Source of the DNA: Synchiropus splendidus
Taxonomy: Eukaryota > Chordata > Actinopteri > Syngnathiformes > Callionymidae
Length of the DNA: 64,000 nt
Assembly (NCBI RefSeq): GCF_027744825.2
Contig: NC_071343.1
Coordinates: 12,754,866-12,818,865, forward strand
Direction: 5' to 3'
Shown here: positions 46,665 to 59,745 of the stretch, one piece after another
Layout: every line of letters starts with the position of its first letter
Numbering within the stretch: position 1 is the first letter of the stretch
Program-made: the position numbers and the translations under genes
The notes under the pieces: generated by a model
What the model was told of the DNA's origin: nothing
Databases searched by the model: none
What the model saw: the letters and a program-made list of their open reading frames with translations, nothing else

Positions 46665-47960
46665 AAAAAAACACACTTGGACTGAAACATGAGGAGATGA
46701 GCTGTGGCTCACAGGTAAATAGTGAACTGTCTTAGGAAGTTAATCTACTGACAACAAGTAGGTCAGATTTCACTGTGAGAGGCGGCGAGCAGCTGCAAGA
46801 GCAGAGATAACGCAGATGTGTGTTGATAACTACACTGAGGAAGCTCATCAGTCAAGTCAACTGGAAGGAAAGCAAAGTCCTGCGATGATGTGAAAGATTA
46901 TGCAGTGTAGTAACACGTATAAATCTGACATTACTGACTGCTATTGAGTCATTCCTTGTCCTCCAGTCGATCTGTATTCCACCTCAGATGTGCAGACATG
47001 AAGGGCTCTGACTTCCCTTGTTGGTCACTTGGATGTCCAGCTGGCTAAGAAATTTGTAAACAGCAAAACAATAGGGATCACTCCTATTTTTTATTGAATT
47101 AATGTATAACGTAAAATAAAATGGATGTTTTTGTTGGCAAATTATGCTTTGCTTATTTATTTTACACTCACTTGTGCACCAAAGAAATCATATTTAGTTA
47201 TTGCTGATTTCATTCTACTTCAAGTAGAGCCATGTGCAGCGATGCTGCTTTCTCCGCACTGTGTTCTCGGGGCACAGTACTTATCACACTCACACTTGCA
47301 CTGTTGTTCACACCCCTCCTGTTGCACATAAGGACCTGCTGAGAGTTTATTTCACCCCTTGGAGAAGTCATACAAGCAAATTTTGTTACAAATAAATCAA
47401 TAAGTCACATTCAAAGTCATTTAATTTCAGTTTATTTATTTTTTTAATCACTATATTTCCTAAAGTAATGTGGAAATGTTGACACATATCCACCGCTAGA
47501 TGTCAGCCTCGCGTATGCATTTTTGAGAGCGGTCGAAGTAGATTTTAGCAGCGTTTTTCTGCCTTATTTAAAAAATAATAATTAGGATAGATGGAGAGAT
47601 TAATTGTGGAAACTAATGAATGAACAAAAAAAGCTAAATCAATCGTGCATAAACAAAATTACTGAAAGATACAACTGATCAGCAGATGTGATTTTGTTTT
47701 AGGATTTACTAGTTCTGCGTATTCTCTTCTTGGCCAAACCGTCGTGTTGCAGACCTTTGTTCTCGACGTAGAAGCCCAATTTGAACTATAGCTGAGACGA
47801 AGCGAGATTGCCATGGGAACCATGCTCCTGCTATTTACCTCTAATCCATTCTGGATCCGACTGCATGAGCTCGAGATGTCCAGCTGCACGTCAAGTCAGT
47901 GATGTTGTGTTTTGAACCTTACGAAAGACGCTTCGCATAGAGTTGAACACCTCAGTATTC
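46665..47960. other. Gene-free region
   Basis: No gene is recognised. Around 47690-47900 the DNA is GC-balanced and contains a near-palindromic RFX X-box-like site (47808-47821). Confidence 0.35.
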
Positions 47961-47964
<4 letters not shown>

Positions 47965-48056
<92 letters not shown>

Positions 48057-48073
48057 TTATTATTATTATTATT
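47965..48073. repeat. (TA)n followed by (ATT)n microsatellite
   Basis: About 88 bases of pure TA (47965-48052), then TTA units to 48073. It is the longest pure dinucleotide run in the window. Confidence 0.98.
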
Positions 48074-48079
48074 CGTGAA

Positions 48080-49810
48080 CGGTGTTGCTTTTAAAAGGAA
48101 GAGCAAGCATCAAACTTTGTTTATATGGCACATTGCAAACAACAGTAGAATTCACCAGAGATTAAAACATCAACTCACATGCTGGGACGCATGCACATGC
48201 ACACGATTGAATGAATGGATAAAGTGAGGAGCAAAAGAGAGCGAAAACATGAGGAAAATGGGGTCAAAACAATGGTATCAAAATGAGCACACAAAATGAG
48301 ATGCAGAAAATATCTGTCAAATAGCTAATTCTGTTTGGATTGGGAAGCTATATATCCCATGTAACCATGCCGGTCATAATGTTATGGCTCATCAGGTTTG
48401 ACTTTTGAACAGTTCCTGCACCCAAATGATCTGATTATTTCACGTGTATGACTTAGCACTTGTCGTCGCGCTTTAATTAACCCATTTTCTATTGGCACCA
48501 CGTTTTCGGTCCTCGCGGGTTGTTCTTCAAACACACTCTTCCTACCACAATGACTTCCTCTCGGCTCTCCAGCACGTGTCGACATCCTCAGTCACATGGA
48601 ATTGTTGACGCGTTGCAGCTTTGAGGTCGTCCGCATCGTTGACGTCGTCTTCCTGATGCATGTGAATGAAACCCCCTCCTCCCTGAGAGCCGAGATCGAT
48701 GGAAAGCCGTTCACATGGATGAGTGTTTATCAATGAAAAGCTCATATTTGGGAGATGTTCCATCATCCGGGTGAATTTAGAGTCCCGTGGAAGTCGCGGT
48801 GGAAAAGTGCATGTCTATAAAAAGAACCATTGTGCTCGCACCATTTTAATTTTTGCTCTAAATAATGTAAAAGTGCTCTAATTTCTTGAGGCCTTCGTTG
48901 AGAAAAAAAACACAGATGGCTTTAATAACACGGCAGCTTGATGATACAAGCTGCCAAACCAAACACTGGTTTATGATGGTGCATGGGAGGGGGCCACAGT
49001 GCTCCTGAGCCATGTATGCACACACACACACACACCAAGGGGCCCGAGCTGGCGCTGCCTGTCGCTGACTCTCCGAGTATTTACAGTGGCGTATGAGGGG
49101 GGATCCTGGGAGGCAGCTATTTTTAGCTCTGGTTTCATCATTCCTCGCTCTCCTCTCTGCGTGCAGCTGCTGCCTTGTGCTGCATTCTAATGAAGAGACG
49201 ATGGCAGTAAAACACCTTCTGCTCTCGCGCAGAAAACCCATCTATGCTCGGCTGAAGGAGAAAAACACTGGCCAGACAAATTGCTTTTCGAATTTAAACC
49301 TTCTGGCGTTTGACCGGCGCTTGTGTCTGTCACTCTGCGGTGGGGAGGAAGTGAAATATAAATGTGTGAGGGGTTTTAAGGGGGACATGAAACATCTCTT
49401 CTCCTAGCTCCCACAGAAGAAATGCACACAGAGCTGAAATCAGCTCTTTCTTCTCTTTAAAAAAATCGCAAGAATGGAAGCTTAAATTAGGTTTGTTTTT
49501 TTGAAGCTATTGCAGAGAGAACCCGCCACACTTGATCTCATCACACCAGTTGTTTTCATCCCTAGAGGTGGAACATATTGGATTATGGCTGGTTAACTCT
49601 TCAGGTTGCATCGATGGCTGTAGAGCAGAAGGTCATGGGTTTGAACTCCCTCAAGCATTTGCTTAAGTAAAACTCATGGCACCAGCTTAGACCTGATCAA
49701 GATGGGCAACTGAATGTTAAGATTCATGCGGCTTAGTCGTGCTACTTCACAGGATACGGAGAGTCACGTCTCATCCATTGGCGAATAATGGACTACATTA
49801 CCAAGAAAAA
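48080..49810. other. Gene-free region, candidate conserved non-coding DNA
   Basis: Apart from a (CA)n run at 49018-49034, 48370-49400 is unique, GC-balanced and repeat-free, unlike its AT-rich surroundings. No exon with convincing coding content is seen. About 49610-49660 (gctgtagagcagaagg, then gggtttgaactcc) resembles a tRNA-derived B-box of a SINE. Confidence 0.35.
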
Positions 49811-49814
49811 TTTC

Positions 49815-50620
49815 TTCTTCTTTCGGCTTCTCCCTTCAGGGGTCACCACAGCGGATCATCTTCCTCCATCTCACCCTGTCCTCTGCTTCCTCTTCTCTCA
49901 AACCTACAAACCTCATGTCCTCCTCCATCAATCTCCTCTTTGGCCTTCCTCTCCACCTTCTGCCTGGCAGTTCCAACCTCAACATCTTCCTACCAATGTA
50001 CTGGCTCTCTCTCCTCTGTACATGTCCAAACCATCTCCATCTAGCCTCTCTGACTTTGTCTCCTAAACACCTGACCACATGTGCTGTCCCTCTGATCTAC
50101 TGCTTCCTGATCCTATCCATCCAGCTCACTCCCAGAGAGAAGCTCAGCATCTTCATCTCTGCTACCTCCAGCTCTGTCTCCTGTCTTTGTCTTTATCTCT
50201 ACATCCTGTAACTTCACCTGTCCACTTGGCTCCCTCTCATTCACACACATGTATTCTGTCTTACTGCAGCTAACCTTCATTCCTCTCTTTTTTGAGGCAA
50301 ACCTCCACCTCTCCAGCTTGCCTTCCACTTGCTCCCTGCTCTCACCGCAGATCACAATATCATCTGCAAACATTATCATCCAAGGGGTTCTTGTCTAACC
50401 TCATCTGTCAACCTGTCCATCACCATGGCAAACAAGTTTGGGCTCAGAGCTGAGCCTTCGTGCAGTCCCACATCCACCTTGAACTCCTCTGTTACATCTG
50501 CAGCACACCTCACCACTGTCTTACATCTGGCATTCATGTCCCGCACCACTCCAACATACTTCTCAGCCAGACTTCCTCATACAGTACCACAACTCTTCTC
50601 TTGGCACTCAATGTGATAGA
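49815..50620 (-). mobile_element. Degraded LINE reverse-transcriptase fragment
   Basis: Read on the minus strand, from high to low coordinate: about 50600-50390 encodes a VTEEFKVDVGLHEGSALSPN block (RT motif with G-SALSP); 50379-50300 encodes MFADDIVICGES, the catalytic FADD box; and 50078-49836 encodes the C-terminal RWRWFGHVQRRES and GRPKRR...RVRWRKMIRCGDP blocks typical of fish non-LTR retrotransposons. The frame is broken (shift near 50380) and the region between the FADD box and the C terminus is largely deleted. The 5' part, including the endonuclease, is absent. Dead 5'-truncated copy. Confidence 0.85.
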
Positions 50621-50644
50621 ATATTACAAACTCTGGGGAGAAGA

Positions 50645-50830
50645 ATTGCAAAGCAACCAAAGCGCTTCACACTATGTCACCCATTCACACACTGATGGTA
50701 GTAGGTCGCAACGCAGCCGTACTGTCAGGAGCAAACCAGGGTTAAGTGTCTTGCTCAAGGACACAGCAACACAAGCACGTCAGGAGCAGGGATCGTGCCG
50801 ACCACCTCTCAGTCGCAGGCTGGCCACGGT
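50645..50830. repeat. Dispersed fish repeat next to the LINE
   Basis: cgcttcacactatgtcaccc, cattcacacactgatggtag and ggttaagtgtcttgctcaag are strings typical of a common interspersed repeat in fish genomes. The family name was not determined. Confidence 0.6.
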
Positions 50831-51014
50831 ACCATCTGAGCTGTGTTGCCCCAATCTGCAATGCAAGAGATATTCATGTTAATCCAATGAGATTTGCTCA
50901 ATTTCTAGTGTGTTGCACCACCAATATAAAACATTGCTCAGCTCAATGGAATTTGATTATTAAAGATATAGTGCGAACTGAGGTGTATAATTATAGAGAC
51001 AACATTCTCTCAGC

Positions 51015-51112
51015 AAGAAGGTTCCGGATTTCAATCCAGCTCAGGCCCTTTCTAGGTGGAGTTTACATATTCTCCACCACATTCCGGTTTCCTCCCAATG
51101 CCCAAAGACATA
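51015..51112. repeat. SINE-like dispersed repeat fragment
   Basis: ggttccggatttcaatccag resembles a tRNA-type B box. It is followed by ggtggagtttacatattctc and ccggtttcctcccaatgcc, a string very common in fish repeats. Confidence 0.6.
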
Positions 51113-51119
51113 CTCACTA

Positions 51120-54100
51120 AGTTAAATGGACAATCTGTGTGTGTGTGTGCATTTTATCATCATCTTTATTTTGTCGTCTTCTAATCTAATCTAAGATCTG
51201 ACTTATTTTCCCTCTGCAACTGACCATCTCACTGTATTATTAATACAAAAATATAGTATATAGTAATGTATATATAATATGTGAGACCATATTTATGTGT
51301 TGACTCCATGTCGTGAATAGAAGTCACGTGTTGCATGTAAAGCTAAATATGTCATGGAAACCAATCACACCATATCGTAGCAGAAGTCGTTTCCCAAAGC
51401 GCGATCTATTGATAGACTTGTGGAAAACTCACAAATCTCAGATGAACTAGTTTGTTTTCCTTACTTCAACCTCTCATTTCGGGCTCCTCTAGTTCCCTCG
51501 TGATTTTTACATAACAGCGTGCCTCTCCTAAACGTCACCAGATTTCTATTACATGGTAGTTACTGGGGCTATTCCAGGAAACATAAACAGAGTTTTTGTG
51601 CGGCGCAGTTTGTTTAAAGAGCCCAGTTGCGTCACAGTGATTGAGATTCCAGTGAGAACTGCTTTGTTTTCAATGGAGGGAGCACCAGAGAAATGGCAGA
51701 CCCTCCTCAAAACAAGAGGAATGTCTTTGAAAGTTTTTCCTTCTTGTGGAAGGGAATTTTTTTTTTTTTTTTTTTAAGCGAGCCATTAACCAAAGCTGGT
51801 TCACGGCTTCTTGTGATATAAACACACTTGGATTTCTGTTTTATTGCCTCTGTTGAGGTTGTTCTTCCTTTGCTTTGTAACAAAGCTGTGTCTAATGGAT
51901 TAAAAAAAAAAAAAGTGTGAGTCAGTGCTAAAAAATAGTCTCACCATTCCGGTATGTTACTATGTTTGCAACATTTATGTTGTAAGCAAAAAAAAAAAAA
52001 AAATGCTGTAATAATTCTGTTAAATAAACAAATTTAGATTTAATTTCAGCAGATTTAATTTAGCAGATTTCTACACGTAGATTTGAGAAACTACTTATTT
52101 AAAGATATGGATGTAAAATCTAAGATAAAAACTGGTTTATCTGTACTCATTCAGATGACTTGAATTTTTTTTTGATCTTGCTTTTAAAATGATTTCATCT
52201 ATAATTGGTTTTCAGTTAATTCATTTTCATTCATTTGTTCATCCTATGGGCTTTAATTGTCTTTATTAGTTGCATATTTTCATAAATGTAATTTCTTATT
52301 TAAGTAATTTAATAGATGTAAACAGCCAAAGAACTTCAGACCCGTTTTTTATTTAATTTAATTTTGGCAAACTTTAAATTTGGCAAACTGAACTCAACTT
52401 GGCGGATGATAGATTTGGATATTCAGTGTTAACCTTGTTCACCTCAGTGCAACAGAGAATTGTACAAAATATCTTTATTGCAAGTTTCTTCTATTCCTCT
52501 CTCTGCATAAGATGAACGTGGGTTGTTTTCCCTGTAGGTCACGTCAGGACAGAGTAGAAGCAAACTTCTTTCTTTCCCTGTGCTTCCCATGTGTATCTGC
52601 TGCTGTCTTCCGTGATGGATTGATTTGCTGGCTGTAGTGATGAGCTTGCTTAAGGCAGATGACTCAGTACCTCACAAAAGGTCTGTGTGTGTAGATGTAT
52701 TTATATTCTTATATTGACCAGTCTTTGACAAACCACCTTCTTGTGAAAACATTTTGCTTTTAGAGATCACAACGTGTGTGTGTGTGTGTGTATGGTCAAT
52801 GAAGGAGGAGTGTTGGAGTTGCTTTCATTTGCAAGACAAACAAAAGGTTAATTGCGGAGCCATTTGCCTCTTGTACGCAGAGGGAATATGAAACACATTA
52901 TGTTTTCAGGGCCTGCTCGAGCAAGCGTGATACATCAAGGTCTTCCTCAAATGAAACTGCAGAAGTAAATCCTGACTCTGAAACATCTGTTAATTCATTT
53001 TCAGTCATAATTTCGATAGTCCAACTATTACTTTCTGTATTATTTTTAAGCTATTTTCACGTATTTTGGAGCAGACTCTAAAGCCAAGCAAACATCGAAA
53101 CAAACAAACAACCCCATTGATACGATTAGCATTGGACCCGATACAGTGCTGAGAAACTCAAGAGCGGCTCCAGCAGGAAGCAGTCATTTATCCTCTTGTA
53201 GTTCCACTTCCAGGCAGCGGATTGGCAGCAGAAATGCTGCATTTTAATTTAAAACTGCTGAGACACAGAAATCCTGCTGGAGCACTCTGCAGTCAATGAC
53301 AAGTCTTCCAAATGTTAGAGTGTCTGTTCAGGAACACCAATAACAGAAACTCAAATATATGGCTCTGCCGGGAGCAGATCCAAAATCCATGTCCTCAGAG
53401 TGGGTTTCAATCTGCTTTTATTGATTGAACACGGAAAAGTTAGTGAATTATTCATGACTGTTTGAAAAGAAGGCGGTAAACAAGAAAAAGTGAGACAAGA
53501 AATGGCTTTTAGCTCCGCAACAGAGTGTATGGATCTTGATGCTTTTATACTCTCGTGTGTTGGTTTTCAGATGTCAATTTATTGTTTGCATGAAATGTGC
53601 TGTTTAGTTTAAAGGGTATTTTAGTTTTGATATCTGACTATAGCTTTTGAACTTGGACCATTTCGAGCTATGCTTCGGGGCCATTGCAACAGGTATCTAC
53701 AGGGGTGGGTCCCATGGGACTCGTGACTAATCCACCATAAATCTGACTGCTGGTCTTTAATATCATACAACATATACAGGTATTATGGATTGTTAAAAAA
53801 ACAGAGAGGTAATATAATGTACTGCAATGCATGCCTTTACTTAGCCACGATAATTATTGGAACTATTGATATTGTTATATATCATCACGTACAGCACCAT
53901 AGAGTGGCACAGGAAGAAAGAAGTAGCCATTGGAGCTAAGACGGAACTAGAATGATTGTAGAGCTTCTACTTGGGTTGGGAGTAAAATGCCAGGTGAAGC
54001 CTGAGTAGGACTAGAAAACTAACAGTTATTTTAAAAAAAGAAGATTAGAATGCTGCAACTCCTCATCGGACAGCGCAAGAATAAAATCTTTCATTTTCTG

Positions 54101-57100
54101 TCTCAGATGGAGCATTTAGAAGTCGGCTGAAATTCAAGCCTCATTCTTACCGTTTTACTGAAATGGCTTTGTCAGTGTAACTTGATTTTCCAAAGTGCAG
54201 CCACACTTCTCAAACAGCACTTGCTCCCTCGCACAACAAGCCACTTAGAGTTCGCTCACATTACATTTTTGTCCTTCGTCTCGATTTCACTTAAACCTAA
54301 TAGAGCGTTGTCTTCAAACACTTCCTGTTTTGATCCCTGTCTTTTTAACATTTTAATGTTGCAGATGGTTGTCTGGCTGATCTATCAATGAATAAATGCT
54401 TGTTAAAGAGGAAAATATTTAGATGGGATCCTGCTCTTGAAATGGAATAAACATTCAAATGACCTGTAACTCAGATCTTTTATCGACTAAGATGAGGAGC
54501 ACGTCAAATAAATGGATTTTGTGTCATTCTTTTTCCACTTTTCATGCAGAAGGTGTTTCAAAAGGATTGAAGAAAGACAACAAATCGACAGCTTCCCTCC
54601 ACCCAGTCCATGTGCAGCAACATTCAGTGCATTAACATACGCCCAAGTGTCCCTTTGCTCTCCTGTGTTGATCTTGAACAGCTCAAACAACAGCCATAGT
54701 AAATGTGGGTTTCAGATTTCCTACTTGCCAAATTGTGATCCTGCTTCTAGTCTGGGTTCAAATTTGCCCTCCGATTATTAAAACTGTTTTAAAGAACTGA
54801 ACACTAGGGGGTTCCCTCTGGTGTGCATCCAAATGTCTGTTCATTTGCCTCAGCCGTGATAACTGGACGGATGTCAGGACCACATGGGGTGACAATCATC
54901 CCTCACGCAACTGGATATCAAATGGACTTGGTTTTCAAAGGATCTGGTGTATATTTGGAATGATAAAAAAAGAAATCATTTGCACCTGCTACATGTATCT
55001 GTCATAAATGACAAGTCCAGTATATAGGACAATAGCGTGTGCTTTGTTTTAGAGTTCATTTCAACACTTGAGCTCTCCATTCTGTAATAGACTGTCAGTC
55101 CTGCACTCCAGTGCTTGATCCTGACATCAGGATCAGGAGAGCAGCAGCATCAGGCTACTTACACCCTGGCTGCTGGAGGGATTCCACAACCATCGCCGGA
55201 AATGAATGATCACGCAAAGTACCGACTAATCGGATGAGCATTCGGCAAGGAAATCACTAATTTACTAATTGCTTGCACAGACCTCTGTTTTCCGGCTCAG
55301 AACAACAGGAAACTTTATTAACTAATGGAGGTTTCGTAGCTGTATCTTGTGGGAACAAGAGTCTTTTAGGTTGAGGACGCTGGTTTTGAACTTCTAAGAT
55401 CATTGAAATAGCCAACATTTGAAAAGCCATTCACAACTCTGTAACAGATTTGAATGAAACCTAAGCATGACATCCCTAATATAGACATTTAGTTTCTAAG
55501 TATTGTTCATCATTAATTCATTAATAATAGTTTTAAGTGGGAAACAGGGTCTTTCGGGTCTCACATTAAACAATGAACAATTAAACAATTGGGATAAAAG
55601 AGGGCAGCAATGAGTTATGGTAACAATTAACATTGCGTTAACTTGGTGTTTTGCACATTGTCAAATGCATTTATTCTAATTAAAGATCGTTTTAAATGAA
55701 AAAAATAACGACATTTTTATTTCTCAGTGGATTTTCTTTTTACACTGTTAAATGGAAATTATTACTGCACTACATTTATTATTTATTTTTAGCTCAACTA
55801 GTATTTCAGGAACGTAGTTCGTTTCGATCGTTTTTTCTAAAAGGGTCCCTGAACTACACACCTGAATGGACGGTGACGTGAAGCAGCTTGTTGCGAACGT
55901 GGCTTAAATGGATTCAGTGGAAACTTTTCGGATACTTACTTTTTTTTTCTGAGAAGTCCGCCGTTCGTCGGTGCCATATAACTGAAGATAAGTGTTTCAA
56001 CTTGTTCATGCAACTGCTAATGAGAAACTGTTGCAAGTCGTGCTTAGCCGACTGTTAGCCATTTAGCATTTTTCAATACGAATTCGATTGTACGTGTCCA
56101 ACTTATTATCAAGCTGTTGAGAAAGCTATTGAGAAAAGTTCATTTCACTACCGTCTTGTCGCGAATTATATAGCTTTGGTGATTAATATTCAGCAATATT
56201 TGAGCTGTTTTGCCTAATATGACAAAATGATTTCGACCATTCGAAACACCTGTTGAACAAGTGGTAAGATTCCGTCTCGCGCTGCCTTCAATTTCATAAA
56301 ATAGAACAGTAAATATATTATTCCCGGTACATCTACGGTACGAGTACGTTTTTTGTTGGATTATCTAAAAACTTCCAAGTTCCTATCAAATGGAGGCACA
56401 CAGCGTGTAGAATACTCGCATCTAATTGGATGTATTGAAATATTCAGTGGTCGAAGATGAGTTGTGCATATTGATAAAATGAACATATTAACATTTCTGG
56501 CTGCTGACCTACTGACTTAGCATTGTAATAGATATTTCTAATTAGCCGATGTGGTGTATAAGGAATCTTTCTCTTGTCATGTTGACCTATGTACATTACA
56601 CTGGGGATGATCGCGTGGCAGAATGTAAAATGACTGATTTGAATGTCAAATTCTTGTGAACATAAAGGTCTTCGTGACATTTCCCTTTTGGAGCTCTGAC
56701 CTCTGTCATCCCGCTGCCTGTCCATTTCTACATTGTCTGCTAATGTCACGGGTGAAGGGATGAATTTGCATCTACTCATCTCAAGTTAAAGTCATAATAA
56801 TCACTCCATTAAAATGATTTCTTTCAGCCTAAATCTGAAATAAGTACTACCAGTTAAGCAGCTGTGAATGCACCTGAAATACTCTCCCCTAAATCAGTTG
56901 GCACACAAACACTTTCTGCGTGTACAGGTTTTGTTTTAGCAATATTGTACAAATATGCTGAGAGAAGCTATTACATGTTTGGCAGTGTAATGCATTTGAA
57001 TATTTCAAATCCAATTTATACATTTTATGTATTATTAAAGATGAAATAATTGAAGTATGCTGATGAATAATTCAGTGACTGCAGTGGGGCTGAGGTCAGC

Positions 57101-58950
57101 AGGGCAGGGCGACACATCTGTAACTGGAACAGTTGCTCAACCTTCATCCGTCATGCTGTAGATGTTGATGTATTGCAGGCTATTTCATTTTCGAGCCATA
57201 ACATATCTTGATTGTCCAAGTATAAAGGCTTTTATTGGGCGGTTTATATGTTCAACTTACCCAAGTGGTATTCATAATGAATCCTAATCATACGGGGGAA
57301 ATGAACTGATTACAAAAATGGGCTGAAACCCAGATTGGTATAACCAAAATGTTAAATGGAACAAAGACACTTGCATGTCACTTCCAGGTTTTTCCATCCT
57401 AGCTGTCTTTCAAAAACGAAAATTGCATAGTGGACCTTGACAAGTGAGAACTGATCCGATGTGACTTGGGGTTAGCAATCTCTTTATTTTTTTGCCTGCA
57501 AAATCCAGGTTTTATAAAGAATTTTTACCCTGTCACTTGTTTAACAGAGTCTGAAATCACGAAACGTCTACAAAATAGAAATTTGATGTTTCTCATCGTC
57601 AACCCTGTGTAAAACTAATCGGTTGCTCAATCCTTGCTCCAGATTGAAGAAATGTATATTAGTTATTTCAAAAACATGTATAAATGAATGGAAGGAAATG
57701 AAAATCATGTACTATTAGAAACTCCCTTAAGATTGGCTCCAGACCCAAGTGTACATGAAATACTGGGAATTAGTGGTTGAAAAAAAAATACAAATGACAT
57801 TTTGTGTCACCTTAGCCTGCTTTGTCTGAGGGTGCATGCGCAGTTCCTAAACTGTAATAAAAATAGAACCTAGTACATCATCTTCTTTTACCATCCAACA
57901 ACTCATCTCATTCATCTTTAAAATGGAGTTACAAATTAGCATACCAATCTGAGCTGCTTATTTCTACACGGCATCTCATCTTCTGCCCAATATATTATGC
58001 ATTACATTTCACAATAGACTCAAATGCGTTTTTTTCAATGTGCTCTGCAGATTTATCAGTGAGTCATCCTGTCTTTGTCCTACTTTGTAAGAGCTTGTTA
58101 TAAGGAATCTTTTTTTCCTGCTAGACTGGTTTCCTTTTATTTTGGTTTCATTCACGTTTCATGTTGCCAGCTTAATATTCCTCTCAAACACGTGAGTGTT
58201 TAGTTGCATCCCCCAGTGTTTTTCTTGGTTGAGGCAGCTAGTCTCATTAATAGTCAGTACGTAAAAAGTGAAGTGGGGCTATGACATCAGAAGGGGATTT
58301 AGCGGGTAAGATCAAAGCGATCCTTCATATTAGTATCCTTCACCTCCTCCGCTCTTTCGCTGTTCTACCCACACGAGTCGACCGTCTGGGGGGATTTAAA
58401 GAGACTGTGTGCTGCAGATTTAGATGAATGGCGCACATTAAAAACACAACATTGCTTTACCTGTGGGTGCATAAATCTCTATTATTCTTGCCTTTTACAC
58501 GTAATACGCAGTGTGTTTTTATTTCCAATGCTCTCATTAGTAGTTACATTTTCTTTCTTCCTTTTGAATTATGTTTGTGTTTTATGCCTCTTGTTTTCTT
58601 GCAGCTTATTCCTATGTGTTCGAGTCATGAGCGAAACAGCAATTTGGAACATAACGAAAAAAAACAATATATTGGAATGTGCTTTGCAAACGTGGGCATT
58701 TAGAGGTCTGAAAGTGGTTTGTTCCTGAGGTTAAAATAAATGCTATACCCTAGGCTAATACATCATTATTGAGACCAGCAATGCAACAAATATTGATTTC
58801 CAGGAAATGCTGCAAAAATGATATAGGGTTATTGGAAAATAGTAGGCTGGCTGACGTATTAATGTTTGCATGTATTATAGCAAGCATACCATTTACCACA
58901 AATATAGAATGTGAAACAGGATAAACGATAATGATCGCACATTCATCTTT
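51120..58950. other. Gene-free AT-rich region
   Basis: No gene, RNA gene or clear transposon is supported; open frames here are short and low-complexity. Homopolymer runs occur at 51759-51775 (T) and 51901-51913 and 51989-52003 (A); (GT)n occurs at about 51137-51148 and 52773-52790. It may be part of a gene desert or a very large intron. Confidence 0.4.
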
Positions 58951-58959
58951 GGTGTGATA

Positions 58960-59400
58960 TGCTGGCAAAAGGACATGAACTGCTCAGTCCTACTAGCAGA
59001 ACTGGCTGGTGAAGAAGGCTGGCTTGGACTTTGTATGCATGCTTGACAGTGTGGTGGTCGAGGTGATGGAGAAGAGCACCGGGGTCATAATTCAAAGGAT
59101 CATGAACAATCCCTCGGACTGTCGCGATGATGAACTGTGAGAGATGGAGAGCACCTTCTCTCGGACACCAGCAAAAAAGCTCCATCATACCAATATCTGG
59201 ACAAGGTTTGAATTCACTGTTGGACACCTGGGAACATGCTTTATTGATGATGGAGTTACTTTGCAATGAAGAGTCTGTGGATTCAAACGTTATGTGCCAT
59301 TCACGTACTACCTTTTCTGAATGACTTTTTTCCTTCAGTGATTATGATACTCCGAGTTGAATTTCCTCGATAGAGGATCAATAAAAATCTTATCTTAGAA
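58960..59400 (+). mobile_element. LINE 3'-end remnant
   Basis: actggctggtgaagaaggct leads through a degraded coding-like stretch to gagttgaatttcctcgatag and aggatcaataaaaatcttat, which resembles the 3' tail of common fish LINEs. The minus-strand open frame over it (58943-59266) is a shadow. Confidence 0.6.
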
Positions 59401-59711
59401 TGACCGGTCCTTGATTAAAACATGGTAAATGAGCACCTGATTCATATCAAAACACCCCAGAAGATCACATCTTACTCTTTAGAAAAGCGTTATTATTGCC
59501 CAGGTGACAGAAAGTCATAAATCCACATGTAATTGCCCTCGCAAATGTCACGTTCTACCTTAGGTGAGGTCAATCAATACATTGATTTTCAGTCATTCAG
59601 TCTTTTTTCTTTTACTCTAAGCATCAAGCTCCAGCTGACGATAAACAGCTGTGGAAAATTCCGTTCCACTGCAGGCTGACAGTGGTTGTTAATTATTTAA
59701 TAATATACAAC

Positions 59712-59745
<34 letters not shown>

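Noticed and set aside
45520..46674. Minus-strand frames of 144 and 177 codons that look like membrane proteins
   Set aside because: They arise from a G/T-rich complement of an A/C-rich low-complexity tract. Several frames are open at once, composition is Phe/Cys/Val/Leu only, and no known domain is visible.
47891..48106. Frames with alternating Tyr-Ile on both strands
   Set aside because: Translation of the (TA)n run.
48382..48766. Minus-strand frames of 67 and 74 codons
   Set aside because: No known domain. The DNA looks unique but non-coding, and is listed instead as candidate conserved non-coding DNA.
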